Made by a program: the position numbers and the translations under genes
DNA from: Streptomyces sp. WP-1
GTDB lineage: Bacteria > Actinomycetota > Actinomycetes > Streptomycetales > Streptomycetaceae
NCBI RefSeq assembly: GCF_030450125.1
Contig: NZ_CP123923.1
Span: forward strand, 3,720,001-3,784,000
Reading direction: 5' to 3'
Length of the DNA stretch: 64,000 nucleotides
The notes under the pieces: model-generated
Told to the model about the DNA's origin: nothing
The model's input: only the letters and a program-made list of their open reading frames with translations
The model's database searches: none
Shown here: in pieces, positions 45,821 through 56,183 of the stretch
How the letters are laid out: each line of letters opens with the position of its first letter
Position numbering within the stretch: the first letter of the stretch is position 1

Positions 45821-46747
45821 ATGCGCGCGCGATACGGAATTCCCCTGGGAATCATGGCGGCAGGCGCCGCCGGTCTGGCGTACTCGGTGGGCTTCGAGGC
45901 CCGCTCCTTCCGCCTGCGACGGGTGACCGTCCCCGTCCTGCCGCCGGGCATGCATCCGCTGCGCGTGCTCCAGGTCTCCGACATCCACATGGTCGGCGGC
46001 CAGCGCAAGAAGCAGCGCTGGCTGCGCTCGCTGGCGGGCCTGCGGCCGGACTTCGTGATCAACACGGGCGACAATCTGTCGGACCCGGAGGGCGTGCCGG
46101 AGGTGCTGGACGCGCTGGGACCGCTGATGGAGTTCCCGGGGGCGTACGTCTTCGGCTCCAACGACTACTACGGCCCCAAACTCCGCAACCCCGCCCGCTA
46201 CTTGATGGAGAGGACGAGCGGCCGCCACGGTCTGAACGGCAACGCCCCGGCGGTCGGCGCGATCCACAACCCGTGGGAGGACCTGCGGGACGGCTTCGAC
46301 GAGGCGGGCTGGGTGAACCTGACCAACACCCGCGGCGCCCTGAAGATCGAGGGCGTGTCGATCGAGCTGACCGGCCTGGACGACCCGCACATCAAGCGCG
46401 ACCGCTACGCCAAGGTGGCCGGCGGCCCGACGGAGTCGTACGACTTCTCGCTCGGCGTCGTCCACGCCCCCTACCTGCGCGTCCTGGACGCCTTCACGGC
46501 GGACGACTACCCGCTGATCCTGGCCGGCCACACGCACGGCGGGCAGCTGTGCATCCCCTTCTACGGCGCCCTGGTCACCAACTGCGACCTGGACACGGAC
46601 CGGGTGAAGGGCCTGTCCACGCACACGGCGGAGGGCCGTACCTCCTATCTGCACGTCTCGGCGGGCTGCGGCACCAACCGCTACACCCCGGTCCGCTTCG
46701 CGTGCCCCCCGGAGGCGACGCTGCTGACGCTGGTGCCGAGGTCGTGA
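45821..46747 (+). CDS. Membrane-anchored calcineurin-like metallophosphoesterase
   Basis: A 308-residue enzyme with an N-terminal membrane helix (GIPLGIMAAGAAGLAYSVGF). The binuclear metal site motifs are VLQVSDIHMVGG, INTGDNLSD, FGSNDYYG (usually GNH) and LAGHTHGGQL. Similar YkuE-type proteins act on lipids or cell-wall precursors. The replacement of the usual GNH by SND leaves the general-acid His in doubt. Monocistronic by spacing. Confidence 0.88.
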   Translation: MRARYGIPLGIMAAGAAGLAYSVGFEARSFRLRRVTVPVLPPGMHPLRVLQVSDIHMVGGQRKKQRWLRSLAGLRPDFVINTGDNLSDPEGVPEVLDALGPLMEFPGAYVFGSNDYYGPKLRNPARYLMERTSGRHGLNGNAPAVGAIHNPWEDLRDGFDEAGWVNLTNTRGALKIEGVSIELTGLDDPHIKRDRYAKVAGGPTESYDFSLGVVHAPYLRVLDAFTADDYPLILAGHTHGGQLCIPFYGALVTNCDLDTDRVKGLSTHTAEGRTSYLHVSAGCGTNRYTPVRFACPPEATLLTLVPRS

Positions 46748-46814
46748 CGCATCCGGTAACTCACCTGGCGTAGCCCACATGGCCCTCACGCGGGCCCCTT
46801 CCTAGCGTGAGGGC

Positions 46815-47546
46815 ATGACCGCCCAGATACCCAGGGAGATCCCGGGCCTGCCCCCCGTCTCGGCATCCTCCCCCCTGCTCCCGCGTTCCCCGGCGCCGGC
46901 GAGGGCGGTGCCGGTGCCGTCCCACAGCCCCCGGACCGCGGCGTACCGCCTGCTGACGGCGCTGCTCGCGGCGGCGGGCGTGGCCCTCGCCGTGCTGCGG
47001 AGCACCCCGGCGCACGCGCTGAGCTACTTCGGTGTGCAGGCGGGCGTGATCCTGGCCGTGACGATGCTCCTGTCCGCGTCCCGCACGTGGCGCGGCCACC
47101 GCGCCCTCCCCTCCTGGCTGAGCGGCGCGGCCCTGCTGTACGCCGTGGTGTCCGCGCTGACCTACCACCTGCTCCTGGCCGGGACCCCGTTCTCCATGAC
47201 GGCGCTGTCGACGCCCCCGGAGCGCTGGCACACGCAGTGGATCACCCTCCAGCTCCTGCACACGGTGGCTCCCGCGGCGGCCGTGCTGGACTGGCTGTGC
47301 CTGACCCCGGCACCCCGGCTGCATCTGAACCAGGCCACGACCTGGCTCCTCTACCCCCTGGCCTACCTGGCCTTCTACCTCACCCGCGGGGCCCCCTACC
47401 TCTACCCCTTCCTGGACCCCGCCGCCCACGGCTACCGCATCACCCTGGCCAACGCGCTCCTGCTGGGCCTGGCGACCTACGCCCTGGCCGCCCTCCTCGT
47501 GGCCCTCGACCACACCCGCCCGACCCCGATCAGCCGCCACCTCTGA
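46815..47546 (+). CDS. Pr6Pr-family integral membrane protein
   Basis: A 243-residue protein with six predicted helices (for example AAYRLLTALLAAAGVALAV, YFGVQAGVILAVTMLLSA, AALLYAVVSALTYHLLLAG, WLLYPLAYLAFYLTRG). The order of helices and the aromatic loop PYLYPFLDPAAHGYRITLANALLLG match the FAR-17a/AIG1-like Pr6Pr family. A Pro-rich cytoplasmic N-terminus precedes. Last core gene before the tRNA-Pro integration site. Confidence 0.87.
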   Translation: MTAQIPREIPGLPPVSASSPLLPRSPAPARAVPVPSHSPRTAAYRLLTALLAAAGVALAVLRSTPAHALSYFGVQAGVILAVTMLLSASRTWRGHRALPSWLSGAALLYAVVSALTYHLLLAGTPFSMTALSTPPERWHTQWITLQLLHTVAPAAAVLDWLCLTPAPRLHLNQATTWLLYPLAYLAFYLTRGAPYLYPFLDPAAHGYRITLANALLLGLATYALAALLVALDHTRPTPISRHL

Positions 47547-47613
47547 ACCGGATTTCGTTTCCTGGCCCCCAGTGGGCTAAAGTAAACGACGTCGCCGCGA
47601 CAAGCAGTGACAT

Positions 47614-47687
47614 CGGGGTGTAGCGCAGCTTGGCAGCGCGCTTCGTTCGGGACGAAGAGGTCGTGGGTTCAAATCCCGCCACCCCGA
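47614..47687 (+). tRNA. tRNA-Pro (anticodon CGG)
   Basis: Complete cloverleaf of 74 nt: acceptor CGGGGTG/CACCCCG, D stem GCGC/GCGC, anticodon stem CTTCG/CGAAG with loop TTCGGGA (anticodon CGG at positions 34-36), T arm GTGGG-TTCAAAT-CCCGC, discriminator A. CCA is not encoded. Its 3' half is duplicated at 63434. Confidence 0.97.
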
Positions 47688-47691
47688 CAGC
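47646..47691 (+). other. att site, left copy (46-bp direct repeat)
   Basis: From the anticodon loop of tRNA-Pro to four bases past its end; identical base for base to 63434-63479. The similarity continues beyond with scattered transitions through the following terminator. Such 3'-tRNA duplications mark integrase-mediated insertion. Confidence 0.92.
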
Positions 47692-47704
47692 CAAAGTACC
47701 AGGT

Positions 47705-47739
47705 CAGGGGCCTGATCCGCTCAGCGGGTCGGGCCCCTG
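47705..47739 (+). terminator. tRNA-Pro terminator (left)
   Basis: Hairpin CAGGGGCC-T-GATCCGC / GCGGGTC-G-GGCCCCTG with loop TCA; a 16-bp stem with one wobble. A diverged copy follows the right att site. Confidence 0.85.
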
Positions 47740-47760
47740 AGTGGTTCCGAGGGCTGTTTT

Positions 47761-47798
47761 GGGAGCCGACTCCATTTCCCGGCTCCCAAACGGCTCCC
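47761..47798. repeat. GGGAGCC iterons next to the left att site
   Basis: GGGAGCCG at 47761 and two inverted copies CGGCTCCC at 47780 and 47791 (11 bp apart). The same heptamer occurs three times near the right att site. Candidate integrase arm-type sites. Confidence 0.6.
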
Positions 47799-47872
47799 AT
47801 CACCCCGTCGCCAAGGCCGCTCGATCATGCACCACGCTCGGCGGTCCACCCGTGATCACGGGGCCAGGTCTC

Positions 47873-50800
47873 TCACACCCCGGCATCTGGCCATTGCCAC
47901 ACTGTCGCGTCAACATCCGCGTCACGTACACCCCTCAGTCTCACGTCAGCCATGGATTCGACCTCGAAGAAGCGCAATGGATCGGTGATGATCCGCAGTG
48001 TCGGGGCACCTCTGCCCTCTTCCAGGTTCGAGGCGATGACGAGCGAGTAGTTATCTCCCTCTGCAAGCGCACGCGTGAGTTCCGCGCTAGTGAGAGAAAC
48101 CTCGGCGGGTTCTGCCCCGCCATGAGCCTTGATCTCGTAGAAGTGGCCTGTTGAGTCGACGGCGTCAGCACCCAGTCGTTGAAGACCTCGCTGGTCTTCC
48201 AGGGTCCGTCCGCTCGCGTCCAGAATTTTGGCAAGCAGTGCCAGCGCTGTCTTCTCCTTGTCCCGGTCCTGGTAGCCGAGCAGGCCGGAACGCTCGTGGG
48301 GCGCAGCCCCGCCCTGGCGCGGTTGCGGCAGCGAGGCGGCACGCTGGCTCCTCTCGGAGGACGCAGAGCGAGGCTGCGGCGAGAAAGCCGTACGGGTGGC
48401 CTTCGGAGTACGCGCCTGCAATTCAGCCAAGGAGACCAGCTTGCGAGGCTCAACAGACGGAGGGGCAGGTGGGGACCCCACCCCGGAAGGCATGGGAATC
48501 GACGGAGGAACAGGGATGGACCGAGGTGACGGGGCTCCCGTTGGCGGCTTCGCCGGACCACTTGGCTGGGCCGGAACCGTGGGGCCCGGGGGCCGTGACA
48601 GTTCCCGCTCCCGCAACTGCGAGGCCAAACGCTCGCGGTCCTCATGATCTTGTAGACCGGACGGGACGAGCGGAGTACCGGGACCATCCTGCTGCCAGTC
48701 CATCTCCCAGAGATCGCGCCAGCGGTGGCTGACATGAATGCGCTCCCGGGAGAAGAGAGAGGCCACGGCCAGCCCTCCTCCCGGCTTGGTTCTTAGCGCC
48801 TCGGGACTACTGACGAAGAGCGCCTTGGCTTCCCCATCGACGTGTGCGTCGACCGGGACCTCGATCACCTCATGGTCCTCGCCCGGGTTCAACCGGATCC
48901 TCAGCCCCGGCAAGACCCGTACCTCAAGCTCCGTCAGCCAGGCCCAGTCCGTGAACGCCTCCGCAGCGGCTGGCTCATCCCGAACGAGATTGTCCTGCAG
49001 GCTGGTCACGGCCCAACGGAAGCCCTCGGTCAACTGCCGATCAGGACTTGCCCGGTCCGGGGCGACGACACGCGCTGCCGATGACTCCAGCTTGTGCACC
49101 TTAAGGACACTCAGCAGGTCGGTGAATTGCTGGAGATCTCCGCCCGGCTGCCAAACGTGCAGGTGCTGGCCGAGCGTACGCGCGATGGCGGGGTGGTCTA
49201 CCGCGTAGACGGGCCGTTCCTGCGTCCAGCCGAGGGTGGTGCGCAGCGGCAGCCAGCGCAGCTTGGAACGCAGGCCAAGTGAGATGGGGCCATCAGTCGA
49301 AGTGACGGTGTCGGCGAGGGACCTCAGCGCCTCCAGCATCACGCGCTGCTGGTCCGCCTGGAGCTGGGTGCCATACTGCGCAATCTCCTTCAGCACATTA
49401 GCGAGGTCTTCGGGTTTCGGCTCCTTGATCCAGAGAGCATCCCAGAGCGGGTTCAACTCGGGATCAGGGATGGTGAAGGGGCGGAAGCCGCGGAGGATTG
49501 TGGGGCCACGGAAGCAGTCGCCCGCCCTTCGCCACCCCTGGTCGGTGAGCACAAAGTCCGAGCCGTTGAAGGCGTCCCGAACTTTCCGCAGTTCGCTGCG
49601 GGACGTACCTGCCGGCTCACTCTTCAGCCGCCCCGCCAGAGCCCGATAAACGAGGTAGACCTCGGCTTTGAGACGGTCGTCCACCATGCCCGGAGCCCCA
49701 GAGCGCTTCCGAAGTTCCCGCAATCGACTGATCAGCTGGGGAACGTCGGGGTCTCCATTCACCCCGAGAGCCGCCAGGACATCGATACGGTTAGACGTGG
49801 CCTCTTGGATCGCAGGGTGCAGGTACCCCGGGTCGTCCTGGCCATCTAGCGCCTGCGCGTCGCGTGTGCACAAGTGCACCTGCGCCGGAGTACGAAGTTT
49901 GCCACCGGTGTCCTCCAGCCAGGCGCTCTCCCGAAGCCGCCAGACCCAGAGGGCCGCCGTCTGGCCGCGTGAGATCCATCGTCGGCGCGCCTCAGCTGCT
50001 TGTACATCCGTGTGCTCGGAGGAGGTGATCATGCCGGGCCTGCCAAGCGTCTGTAGCAGGGCCGCTGTACGACGTCTGCGCTCCTGAGGGATCTGCTCGG
50101 CGATGATGTGTTGCACCACAGCGTCCAAGTCCGGACTGCTGCGGTCGTCCAATGTGTAGTCCGCACCCAATCGGCGCAGCTCTATCGTGCGCGCAGTTGG
50201 CGACATCCAGCAGCCCCGGGACAGACCGATGCGGAAGTCCGCCTCGTACTTCTTGGTCTCCCCGCTCGGCTGTAGCTCCATGAGCCTGGGTGCGTCCGCA
50301 ACCCCGAGGACACGTAGGAAGGCCGTACGGCTCAGCCCGCACTGTGCTTGGGACAACAGGGTGCGTGAGTAGGACCGATGCACCCACTTGATGCCTGGAG
50401 TCTTTCCTGCGGCAACAGCGAAACGATCTCCGTCAGTGCTCTGCAGCATCTGGGGAAGGTAGGCGTGTGTAGGCGGCACCTTGCACGGCTTTTCGTTGCC
50501 GTCTGAGTCGTGCTCATAGCCATCGAGGAGTAAGGCGCTTCCGATCCCGGGACCGAGTCGCTCCCGCACCTTCTTCGATACCTCTCCCAAGGCTGCCTGG
50601 ATGGCGACGAGTTGCTCGACTCCGCTCCCCGTCTCACCTCCGATTCGTCTACCACCGCGGCCCATCCGTTCGATTCGGCTCAGTACGGCCGCAGTGTCGT
50701 CACGCCGTACGAGACTGCCCTGTTTCCGCAGCCAGTCGAGAACGCGTCGGGACCACTGCGAGTTCTGCGCGTAACCGGCGTCAAGGTCGACAACGATACC

Positions 50801-50905
50801 CAGCGCGTCCAACGGGTTGGTGCCACGTGGTTCGGCGTCCTGTGGCTCCGCGAACGCGACGCCTAGGGTCTGTTGCGAAAGTGGATCTTGTTCGTTGATG
50901 ATCAC
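47873..50905 (-). pseudogene. Sacsin-like / DUF3883 large defence protein, N-terminus lost to an IS
   Basis: An open frame of 1010 codons whose first 14 come from the terminal sequence of the neighbouring IS (start GTG 50905); genuine sequence begins GVAFAEPQDAEP at 50866. The long middle resembles sacsin/HSP90-ATPase-associated proteins of Streptomyces, and the C-terminus (LLAKILDASGRTLEDQRG to NYSLVIASNLEEGRG) has the DUF3883 pattern of a NERD/endonuclease-like domain with YEIKA where family members show YIEVK. A Pro/Ser-rich linker separates the two. The ATP-binding N-terminus is missing, so the product is truncated. Last gene of the proposed minus-strand defence operon. Lower GC than the core genome. 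Confidence 0.65.
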
Positions 50906-51806
50906 GTTCTGTGGGACGTGGGGATCTGACGAATGGGCAGTGGGCCCGGCTTGAGCCGTTGCTGCCGCGGGGCATCAAGCCGGGCCGGCCGCAGGTGTGG
51001 TCGAGGCCGCAGCTGATAGACGGCATACGGTGGCGGACCCGGGCCGGTGCTCCGTGGCGGGACGTGCCCGAACGTTATGGGCCGTGGGACCGGGTCTATG
51101 ACCTGTTCCGGCGCTGGCAGCGGGACGGCACCTGGGCGAGGATCCTCACTCAGCTCCAGGCCGAGGCGGACGCGAAGGGCCTGATCACCTGGGACGTGAA
51201 CGTCGACTCGACGGTCTGCCGGGCCCATCAGCACGCCGCCGGGGCGGTGAAAAGGGGGACTTGCAGAAGGAGTCGCCCGGTGGGGTCTTCGTCGAGCCGG
51301 CCGACCACGGTCTCGGACGGTCCCGCGGCGGACTGAGCAGCAAAATCCATCTCGCGGTCGAGCAGGGGCAGAAGCCCTTGTCGGTGGTGATCACGGCAGG
51401 GCAGCGGGGTGACTCCCCGCAGTTCGAGCCGGTCCTGGAGGCCATCCGGGTCCCTCGCCTGGGGCCCGGCAGGCCGCGCAAGCGCCCGGACCGGGTCCGG
51501 GCCGACAAGGCGTACGACTCGCGCGGTAATCGCTCCTACCTGCCCAGACGCGGGATCAAGGCCACCATCCCGGTGCCGGCGGACCGGGTCCGCAACCGCC
51601 TCAAGCGCGGATCGCATGGCGGGCGGCCGCCGAAGTTCGACAAGGACGACTACAAGCAGCGGCACGCGGTCGAGTGCGGGATCAACCGGCTCAAGCGCCA
51701 CCGGGCCGTCGCCACAAGGTACGACAAACTCGCCGTCCGCTACGAAGCGACCGTGCTGGTCGCAGCCATCAACGAGTGGCTGTGACCAGCACTTTCACAA
51801 CAGACC
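50867..51806 (+). mobile_element. IS5-family (IS427-like) insertion sequence
   Basis: A 940-bp element with terminal inverted repeats GGTCTGTTG(C/T)GAAAGTG and a 4-bp CTAG duplication on each side (50863-50866, 51807-51810). Deleting the element and one CTAG restores the reading frame of the sacsin-like gene, which proves the insertion event. Confidence 0.93.
50911..51785 (+). CDS. IS5/IS427 transposase in two frames
   Basis: Frame A (50911-51336) starts [20 protein letters not shown] and carries the first catalytic Asp ([16 protein letters not shown]). Frame B, open from before 51249 to 51785, carries [11 protein letters not shown] (second Asp) and [20 protein letters not shown] (Glu). They join by a -1 shift on AAAAGGGGG (51250-51258), which gives the expected KRGDLQKE junction. 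This is the usual programmed frameshift of the group, so the enzyme may be functional. Confidence 0.85.
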
Positions 51807-51810
51807 CTAG

Positions 51811-51870
51811 TGCCGTCGGCCGCAGACGCCGACCATCGGCTGCGATGATGCACGGCCGGATGCGCAGCAA
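51811..51870 (-). pseudogene. Stranded fragment of the sacsin-like gene
   Basis: Sixty bases between two insertion sequences. On the minus strand they read LLRIRPCIIAADGRRLRPTA and continue in frame into GVAFAEPQ once the IS is removed. The part further upstream has been lost at the border of the next IS (51871). Confidence 0.75.
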
Positions 51871-52744
51871 TGAGCTTCTTCAGCGTTGCCGCTCCAGTGT
51901 GAGGATGGCCTTGGCGATTGACGTCATGCGGTAGGGGCTGCATCGGGACCGGCGGAAGATACGCCAGGACTTCAGCCTCGCGACGCCGCGTTCGACGGGC
52001 GCTCGTGCTGCGGCCAGTGCCCGGTTGAGGGTCTTTTCGGTGGGAGCGAGTTCCTGCAGGGGTCTGCGCTGATGCCGGTGGTCAGCCACGGGCCGGCGCC
52101 CTGGTAGGCGAGATCGGCCAGGACGGGAACGCCCTGGCGCTCGCAGATTCGGATGATCTGGTGGGTGCGGGCGGCGGTCAGGTCGTGGGTGCGGCCCGGC
52201 AGGGCGGGCGAGAGCCACAGCAGCCGGCCGCCGGGGTCGGTGACGACCTGCACGTTCACGCCGTGGCGCCGGTGTTTGTGGGAGTAGTCGGCCCGGCCGT
52301 CGCCGACCCGGTCGCACTCGGCGAGGGTTCCGTCGAGCAGGACGAACTCGGGGTCGTGCGCGCGGAGCGTCTTCAGCAGGCCCGGTGCGCGTTCGGCGAG
52401 CAGGCCGACGACCGCACTGGTGTAGGCGTGGGCGGTGGACTCGCTGATCCCGAACCCGGCGGCGATCTTCGCCAGAGTGGTGTGCTCGCGCAGGTACACC
52501 AGTGCCACCATCGCGCGCTGGGACGGGCGGAGCTTGCAGCGCCGGTCGCCCTCACGGGTGACGATCAGCATGGTGACCCACTCCACGAGTGCATGCGGCA
52601 GGTCGAGTGCGGCAGGATGGATAACCAACGAGGCCCCCGAGCAACGTGATTGAGACGTCAGACATCTCGATCAACAGCCCGGGGGCCTCGCTCGTTGCGC
52701 TTCACGCCCCATCACCCGATCGGTGGCCAAGTCGAAGAAGCTCA
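51871..52744 (-). mobile_element. IS5-family (DDE_Tnp_4) element, copy 1
   Basis: 874 bp, ends TGAGCTTCTTC in inverted orientation. Nearly identical to 59287-60161 but opposite in direction. No target duplication could be seen, which fits a later recombination or deletion at one side. Confidence 0.9.
51880..52628 (-). pseudogene. DDE_Tnp_4 transposase, frameshifted
   Basis: Matches the intact transposase of copy 2 up to LTTGI, then loses one A near 52070 and shifts frame ([12 protein letters not shown] instead of [12 protein letters not shown]). The catalytic Glu region lies in the out-of-frame part, so this copy is dead. Confidence 0.88.
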
Positions 52745-52834
52745 GTGGGCTGACGGCATGTGACGAACCGCAACCATGGCCTTCGCTGTCGACCGCGATC
52801 GCGCGAGGTGCGCTGACTCGTAACCTCACAGCGA

Positions 52835-54196
52835 TCACGTTGCCTCCGGCTGATGAGCCTGTTGCACGATCAACTTGACCACCGCCTCCAGGCCGGCGCG
52901 GTTGTCATCGGAACGCTCGGGGTCCAGCCCGACTGCAATCACGTGACCACCTTCTGCTGAGGTGAACTCATATACCGGCTGCGGGGTCCTGTGTGGGGTA
53001 TAAAAAAGGATAGCGCCCAACCCGGCAGAGCCCACTCCCGCATTCGTGAAATATCCGAGCAATTTGTAAATCTCTTCGGTCGGAACTCGATCTCGCTTTC
53101 TCAGCTTAGGATCGATGTAGATGACTGAACCAGAGATCTGCGGCGATGCTACGGGTGTCAGAGGGCTAATGATCGCTGTCAGGTCCGGTCGACCACCCAG
53201 TTTCCCTCCCTTGCGCTTCCAGACTACCTCTCCGCCAGTAGCAGTATTCGCCAGGTCATACTGAAAATGAATGGCGATCTCTGAGCCGGCAGTAATCCAG
53301 CGATAGCTCGGGGCTTTGGATGAGGTTCGCATATCAGGAATCTGCCGCTCCTGACCAAGCAACTGCGACACGGTTTCACCCAGCGCGATTAGGCACCATA
53401 GTTCAAACAAGGTGGCGTCAAACGAAGCGTCGTAGAATAGCCAATCCGTCTCACCGTCCTGCATTACGGGTTTGCTCGACATAGTGCGCCGAACCCAAAT
53501 CGCAAGGGATTCGTAGGTCTCTCGGCTGCCGACACGACCAGAACTGAGGCGGCTCTCGACATCCTCCAGAACATCGAACGCCCACTCATGGGTACCGATC
53601 TGTGCCAGTTCCTTCCGGTGATCTGCGAAATGGGAGGCAGCCATAAGGTGGTCAAGCCGTTCAAGGAGGGCGACAGCAGCCTTACCCTCCCGACTATTCG
53701 ACGGCGCCCCAGACCTTAGATAGGAATCTTCCGTTTCCAATATCATCCAGAGGAGGCTGTAAGCGGCGAGCAAGTTTTCAGGCGTACGCGAAGAGCGTTC
53801 CACCCTCAGTACCGGATAGGTTTCGGGTGCTCTCACTTCCCATCTCCGCGTTAGCCAGCGAGTGACATCCAGCTTGCCAGCTAGGACCCCTGCAGATTCT
53901 CGGCGCTCAACGTTGTATCTGAAGTTGGGGCGGTTAAGCACAGATTCCAATATTTCGACTAGCTTTTCCCCGGCGGCTAGTGCCACCCGAAAGCGCAGCC
54001 CAGCGACAGCTTGCTCTAGTGCACTGCTGGAATTCTCTTCGCTCGACCTAGCGACTCCTCCTTCGGCTTCTTTGAGCTTCTCCCGGACGCCGCGCGAAAA
54101 GTAGGTACCTAGCAACGGCAAGGCAGCTAGAGCTGCTGCTTGACGGCCAGCTCCATCAAAATAGCCCTTCTTGGTTTCCATTTCGGAAATGCTCAT
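52835..54196 (-). CDS. McrC-like PD-(D/E)XK nuclease partner
   Basis: A 453-residue protein. The middle has the McrC-type core SAGVLAGKLDVTRWLTRRW and SRTPENLLAAYSLLWMILE; the C-terminal nuclease fold shows Glu265 (LFELWCLI), Asp338 (GGRPDLTAII), DPK at 362-364 (VIYIDPKLRKRD) and the trailing YKLLGYF, the order E...PD...DxK expected of PD-(D/E)XK. An N-terminal Lys/Glu-rich helix precedes. It starts 15 bases after the McrB-like stop, so both are one operon. By analogy with McrBC it should cut DNA when driven by the ATPase. AT-richer and with more rare codons than core genes. Confidence 0.8.
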   Translation of the reverse strand: MSISEMETKKGYFDGAGRQAAALAALPLLGTYFSRGVREKLKEAEGGVARSSEENSSSALEQAVAGLRFRVALAAGEKLVEILESVLNRPNFRYNVERRESAGVLAGKLDVTRWLTRRWEVRAPETYPVLRVERSSRTPENLLAAYSLLWMILETEDSYLRSGAPSNSREGKAAVALLERLDHLMAASHFADHRKELAQIGTHEWAFDVLEDVESRLSSGRVGSRETYESLAIWVRRTMSSKPVMQDGETDWLFYDASFDATLFELWCLIALGETVSQLLGQERQIPDMRTSSKAPSYRWITAGSEIAIHFQYDLANTATGGEVVWKRKGGKLGGRPDLTAIISPLTPVASPQISGSVIYIDPKLRKRDRVPTEEIYKLLGYFTNAGVGSAGLGAILFYTPHRTPQPVYEFTSAEGGHVIAVGLDPERSDDNRAGLEAVVKLIVQQAHQPEAT

Positions 54197-54211
54197 GCTC
54201 TGAACTCCCCG

Positions 54212-56068
54212 CTAACGCACAGATTGCGTGTTGCGGAGATGGCGAATTGCTCGCCGCGTCTCTCGAAGGGAATCTTGCTCGCTATCAAAGTATTCTTGGA
54301 TCAGGGCAATGTGTGATGCCCGCAGTGTTCCCATTTGCGGAATAATGCGATCTGCGAAAGAGGCGTCGAAGGCTCGCACGAGCGCTTCTTCTTTTATGTC
54401 TGGGCCAGACGAGAGAGTGAGTAGCACGGCCTTCCAGAGATCCACAGCTTGGGCGGTCCCGACTGGCCATGACGCCACAGAACTACTGCCGCTCTTCTGG
54501 TCGCCGAAACGCAGCCATGTGAAAACGTCTCTCATCTTCTTGCCAATGGACCCAAGAACTTTCTCCGAGCCAGCATCATCGCTGGAACTCGCCAGCCCTG
54601 GGTACTGTGCTTCAAGCCACGATTGCGCCTGGCGCTGGCACAGCTCAATTTCGGCATCAATTTGATCGATGTTGGGAACGCCTAGGTATACGAACTGAAA
54701 TCTCCTAGTGAGGCCCTGAGAGAGGGAATTTACAAAGGAGGTATCGACGTCGTTCATCGTTCCAATGATCCGGAAACGGCCGGGCACCCATAGGAGCCGA
54801 CGCCTCGAGTCTTTCTCAAACCATAGATCGATCGGCGTCGAACGGAGATGGCGGCCGTCCGTGGAAGATAGGACGGTATAGAGCCCCCCAATGGCTCGGT
54901 CAATATCAGCGCGATTCAACTCGTCGATAATCAACCATCGCGCATCCATCTCGTCAGCGTCGCCTTCATGCATAGTAGTCACGCTTGAGATGGCGGATGC
55001 GCGCATCTTCTCTGCACAGGACAGCGCGGTCTTCGGGACGGCTCCGAGCACCGGCTCCAACGTTCCATCGTGACTTGGGCGTAGCCCTCCGATAACCTCA
55101 TAGGTAGTCCAGTCGGCGGTGGCAGTGGTCATCACAGTGTCGGCAGAAAAGGCTTCGGCCAGCAGGCGAGCCAGCGTGGTCTTACCGGTCCCGGGGGGTC
55201 CTTGGAGTACCAGGTGGCCTGACAGGAGGGCTACGACGCACCTCTCGATTAGAGAATCCTCGTCCGGGAGCACGAGATCCCTTGCGTCGGCGAGGGTCTT
55301 TACCGTTTCGACGAGGCTTCTGACGTCAGCGTTCTCGAACGTGCGGTCGGAGAGTTCCTTCGTCCACTCGAAGCCGTCATCCTGAGTTTCTCTTTCGACG
55401 GGGTTGGCCGGCACACGATCCTTGGGGGGTTGTGGAGACGGGAGCAAGAGACCGAGAGACTGCTCCGACTCGATCGTCGTTACCGCTACAGAAAGACCGG
55501 GCGCAGGGTCGGTAAAGAGCTTTTTCCGCTCGGTGGGGCTAAGATGAAAGAAGTCGGTGAACTCATCAACGAGTGATGAGACATCAACTTCCTGCCCCTC
55601 GGGCAGATCCGCTCGGCCGCGAAAGAACCAGATGATCGCCTCTTCTAGAGGGAACCGCTTGCACTTGAACTCTGTGGCGAGACTTTCGTGATAGACATCC
55701 GCTTCCCGCATGGAAACGACAATATTCGCTCCATCTTTTTGTCCGTCCAAGATGGTCCGCATGTTTTTATTGGGGCGTTCCAGCTGGGTCTTAATACTCC
55801 CTACCGGCCAACCCCCATTCCCCTGTTGTTTGCGCCAATCGCCGCTGAACGGCTCATACCATGCGTTCGGCTCACGCCCCGGAACTCCATAGAGCTCGTC
55901 ACAAATATTCACTGCATCTTGATTTGTGATGACAATCGATTGCCCTGGAATCAAACCCATTCGCTTAACAACCAGGAGTCTGGCCACATCGGCATCCGAC
56001 CTAGATCGCCCTACCGCTGCAATTGCCTTCGCAGCCTTCGAGACACGCTCGGGAACAATAAACGCCAC
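54212..56068 (-). CDS. McrB-like AAA+ ATPase
   Basis: A 618-residue AAA+ motor. The first about 220 residues are a variable domain (LIPGQSIVITNQDAVNICDE...), probably the DNA or modification sensor. The motor has Walker A GPPGTGKTT (290-298), Walker B WLIIDELNRAD (378-388), sensor I GTMNDVDTSF (436-445; McrB reads MNTADRS) and the arginine finger TRRFQF (454-459). Coupled to the McrC-like gene. Whether it uses GTP, as McrB does, or ATP cannot be told. ATG 56068 is followed by AFIVPERV. A 30-bp palindrome lies upstream. Confidence 0.85.
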   Translation of the reverse strand: MAFIVPERVSKAAKAIAAVGRSRSDADVARLLVVKRMGLIPGQSIVITNQDAVNICDELYGVPGREPNAWYEPFSGDWRKQQGNGGWPVGSIKTQLERPNKNMRTILDGQKDGANIVVSMREADVYHESLATEFKCKRFPLEEAIIWFFRGRADLPEGQEVDVSSLVDEFTDFFHLSPTERKKLFTDPAPGLSVAVTTIESEQSLGLLLPSPQPPKDRVPANPVERETQDDGFEWTKELSDRTFENADVRSLVETVKTLADARDLVLPDEDSLIERCVVALLSGHLVLQGPPGTGKTTLARLLAEAFSADTVMTTATADWTTYEVIGGLRPSHDGTLEPVLGAVPKTALSCAEKMRASAISSVTTMHEGDADEMDARWLIIDELNRADIDRAIGGLYTVLSSTDGRHLRSTPIDLWFEKDSRRRLLWVPGRFRIIGTMNDVDTSFVNSLSQGLTRRFQFVYLGVPNIDQIDAEIELCQRQAQSWLEAQYPGLASSSDDAGSEKVLGSIGKKMRDVFTWLRFGDQKSGSSSVASWPVGTAQAVDLWKAVLLTLSSGPDIKEEALVRAFDASFADRIIPQMGTLRASHIALIQEYFDSEQDSLRETRRAIRHLRNTQSVR

Positions 56069-56183
56069 GATTCCTCATCTCCATTCCGACGCAACGCAGT
56101 TCGGACGCTGCTGTCGATCATAGAGCCACCGGTTCCCTCCTGGAATGCCGCTCCGTGTTGACTATCTGCTGGCTGCTACGCAG

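Noticed and set aside
51871..52744. Target-site duplication for the DDE_Tnp_4 element
   Set aside because: Flanks of both copies were compared directly and crosswise (assuming an inversion); no 2-4 bp duplication matched convincingly.
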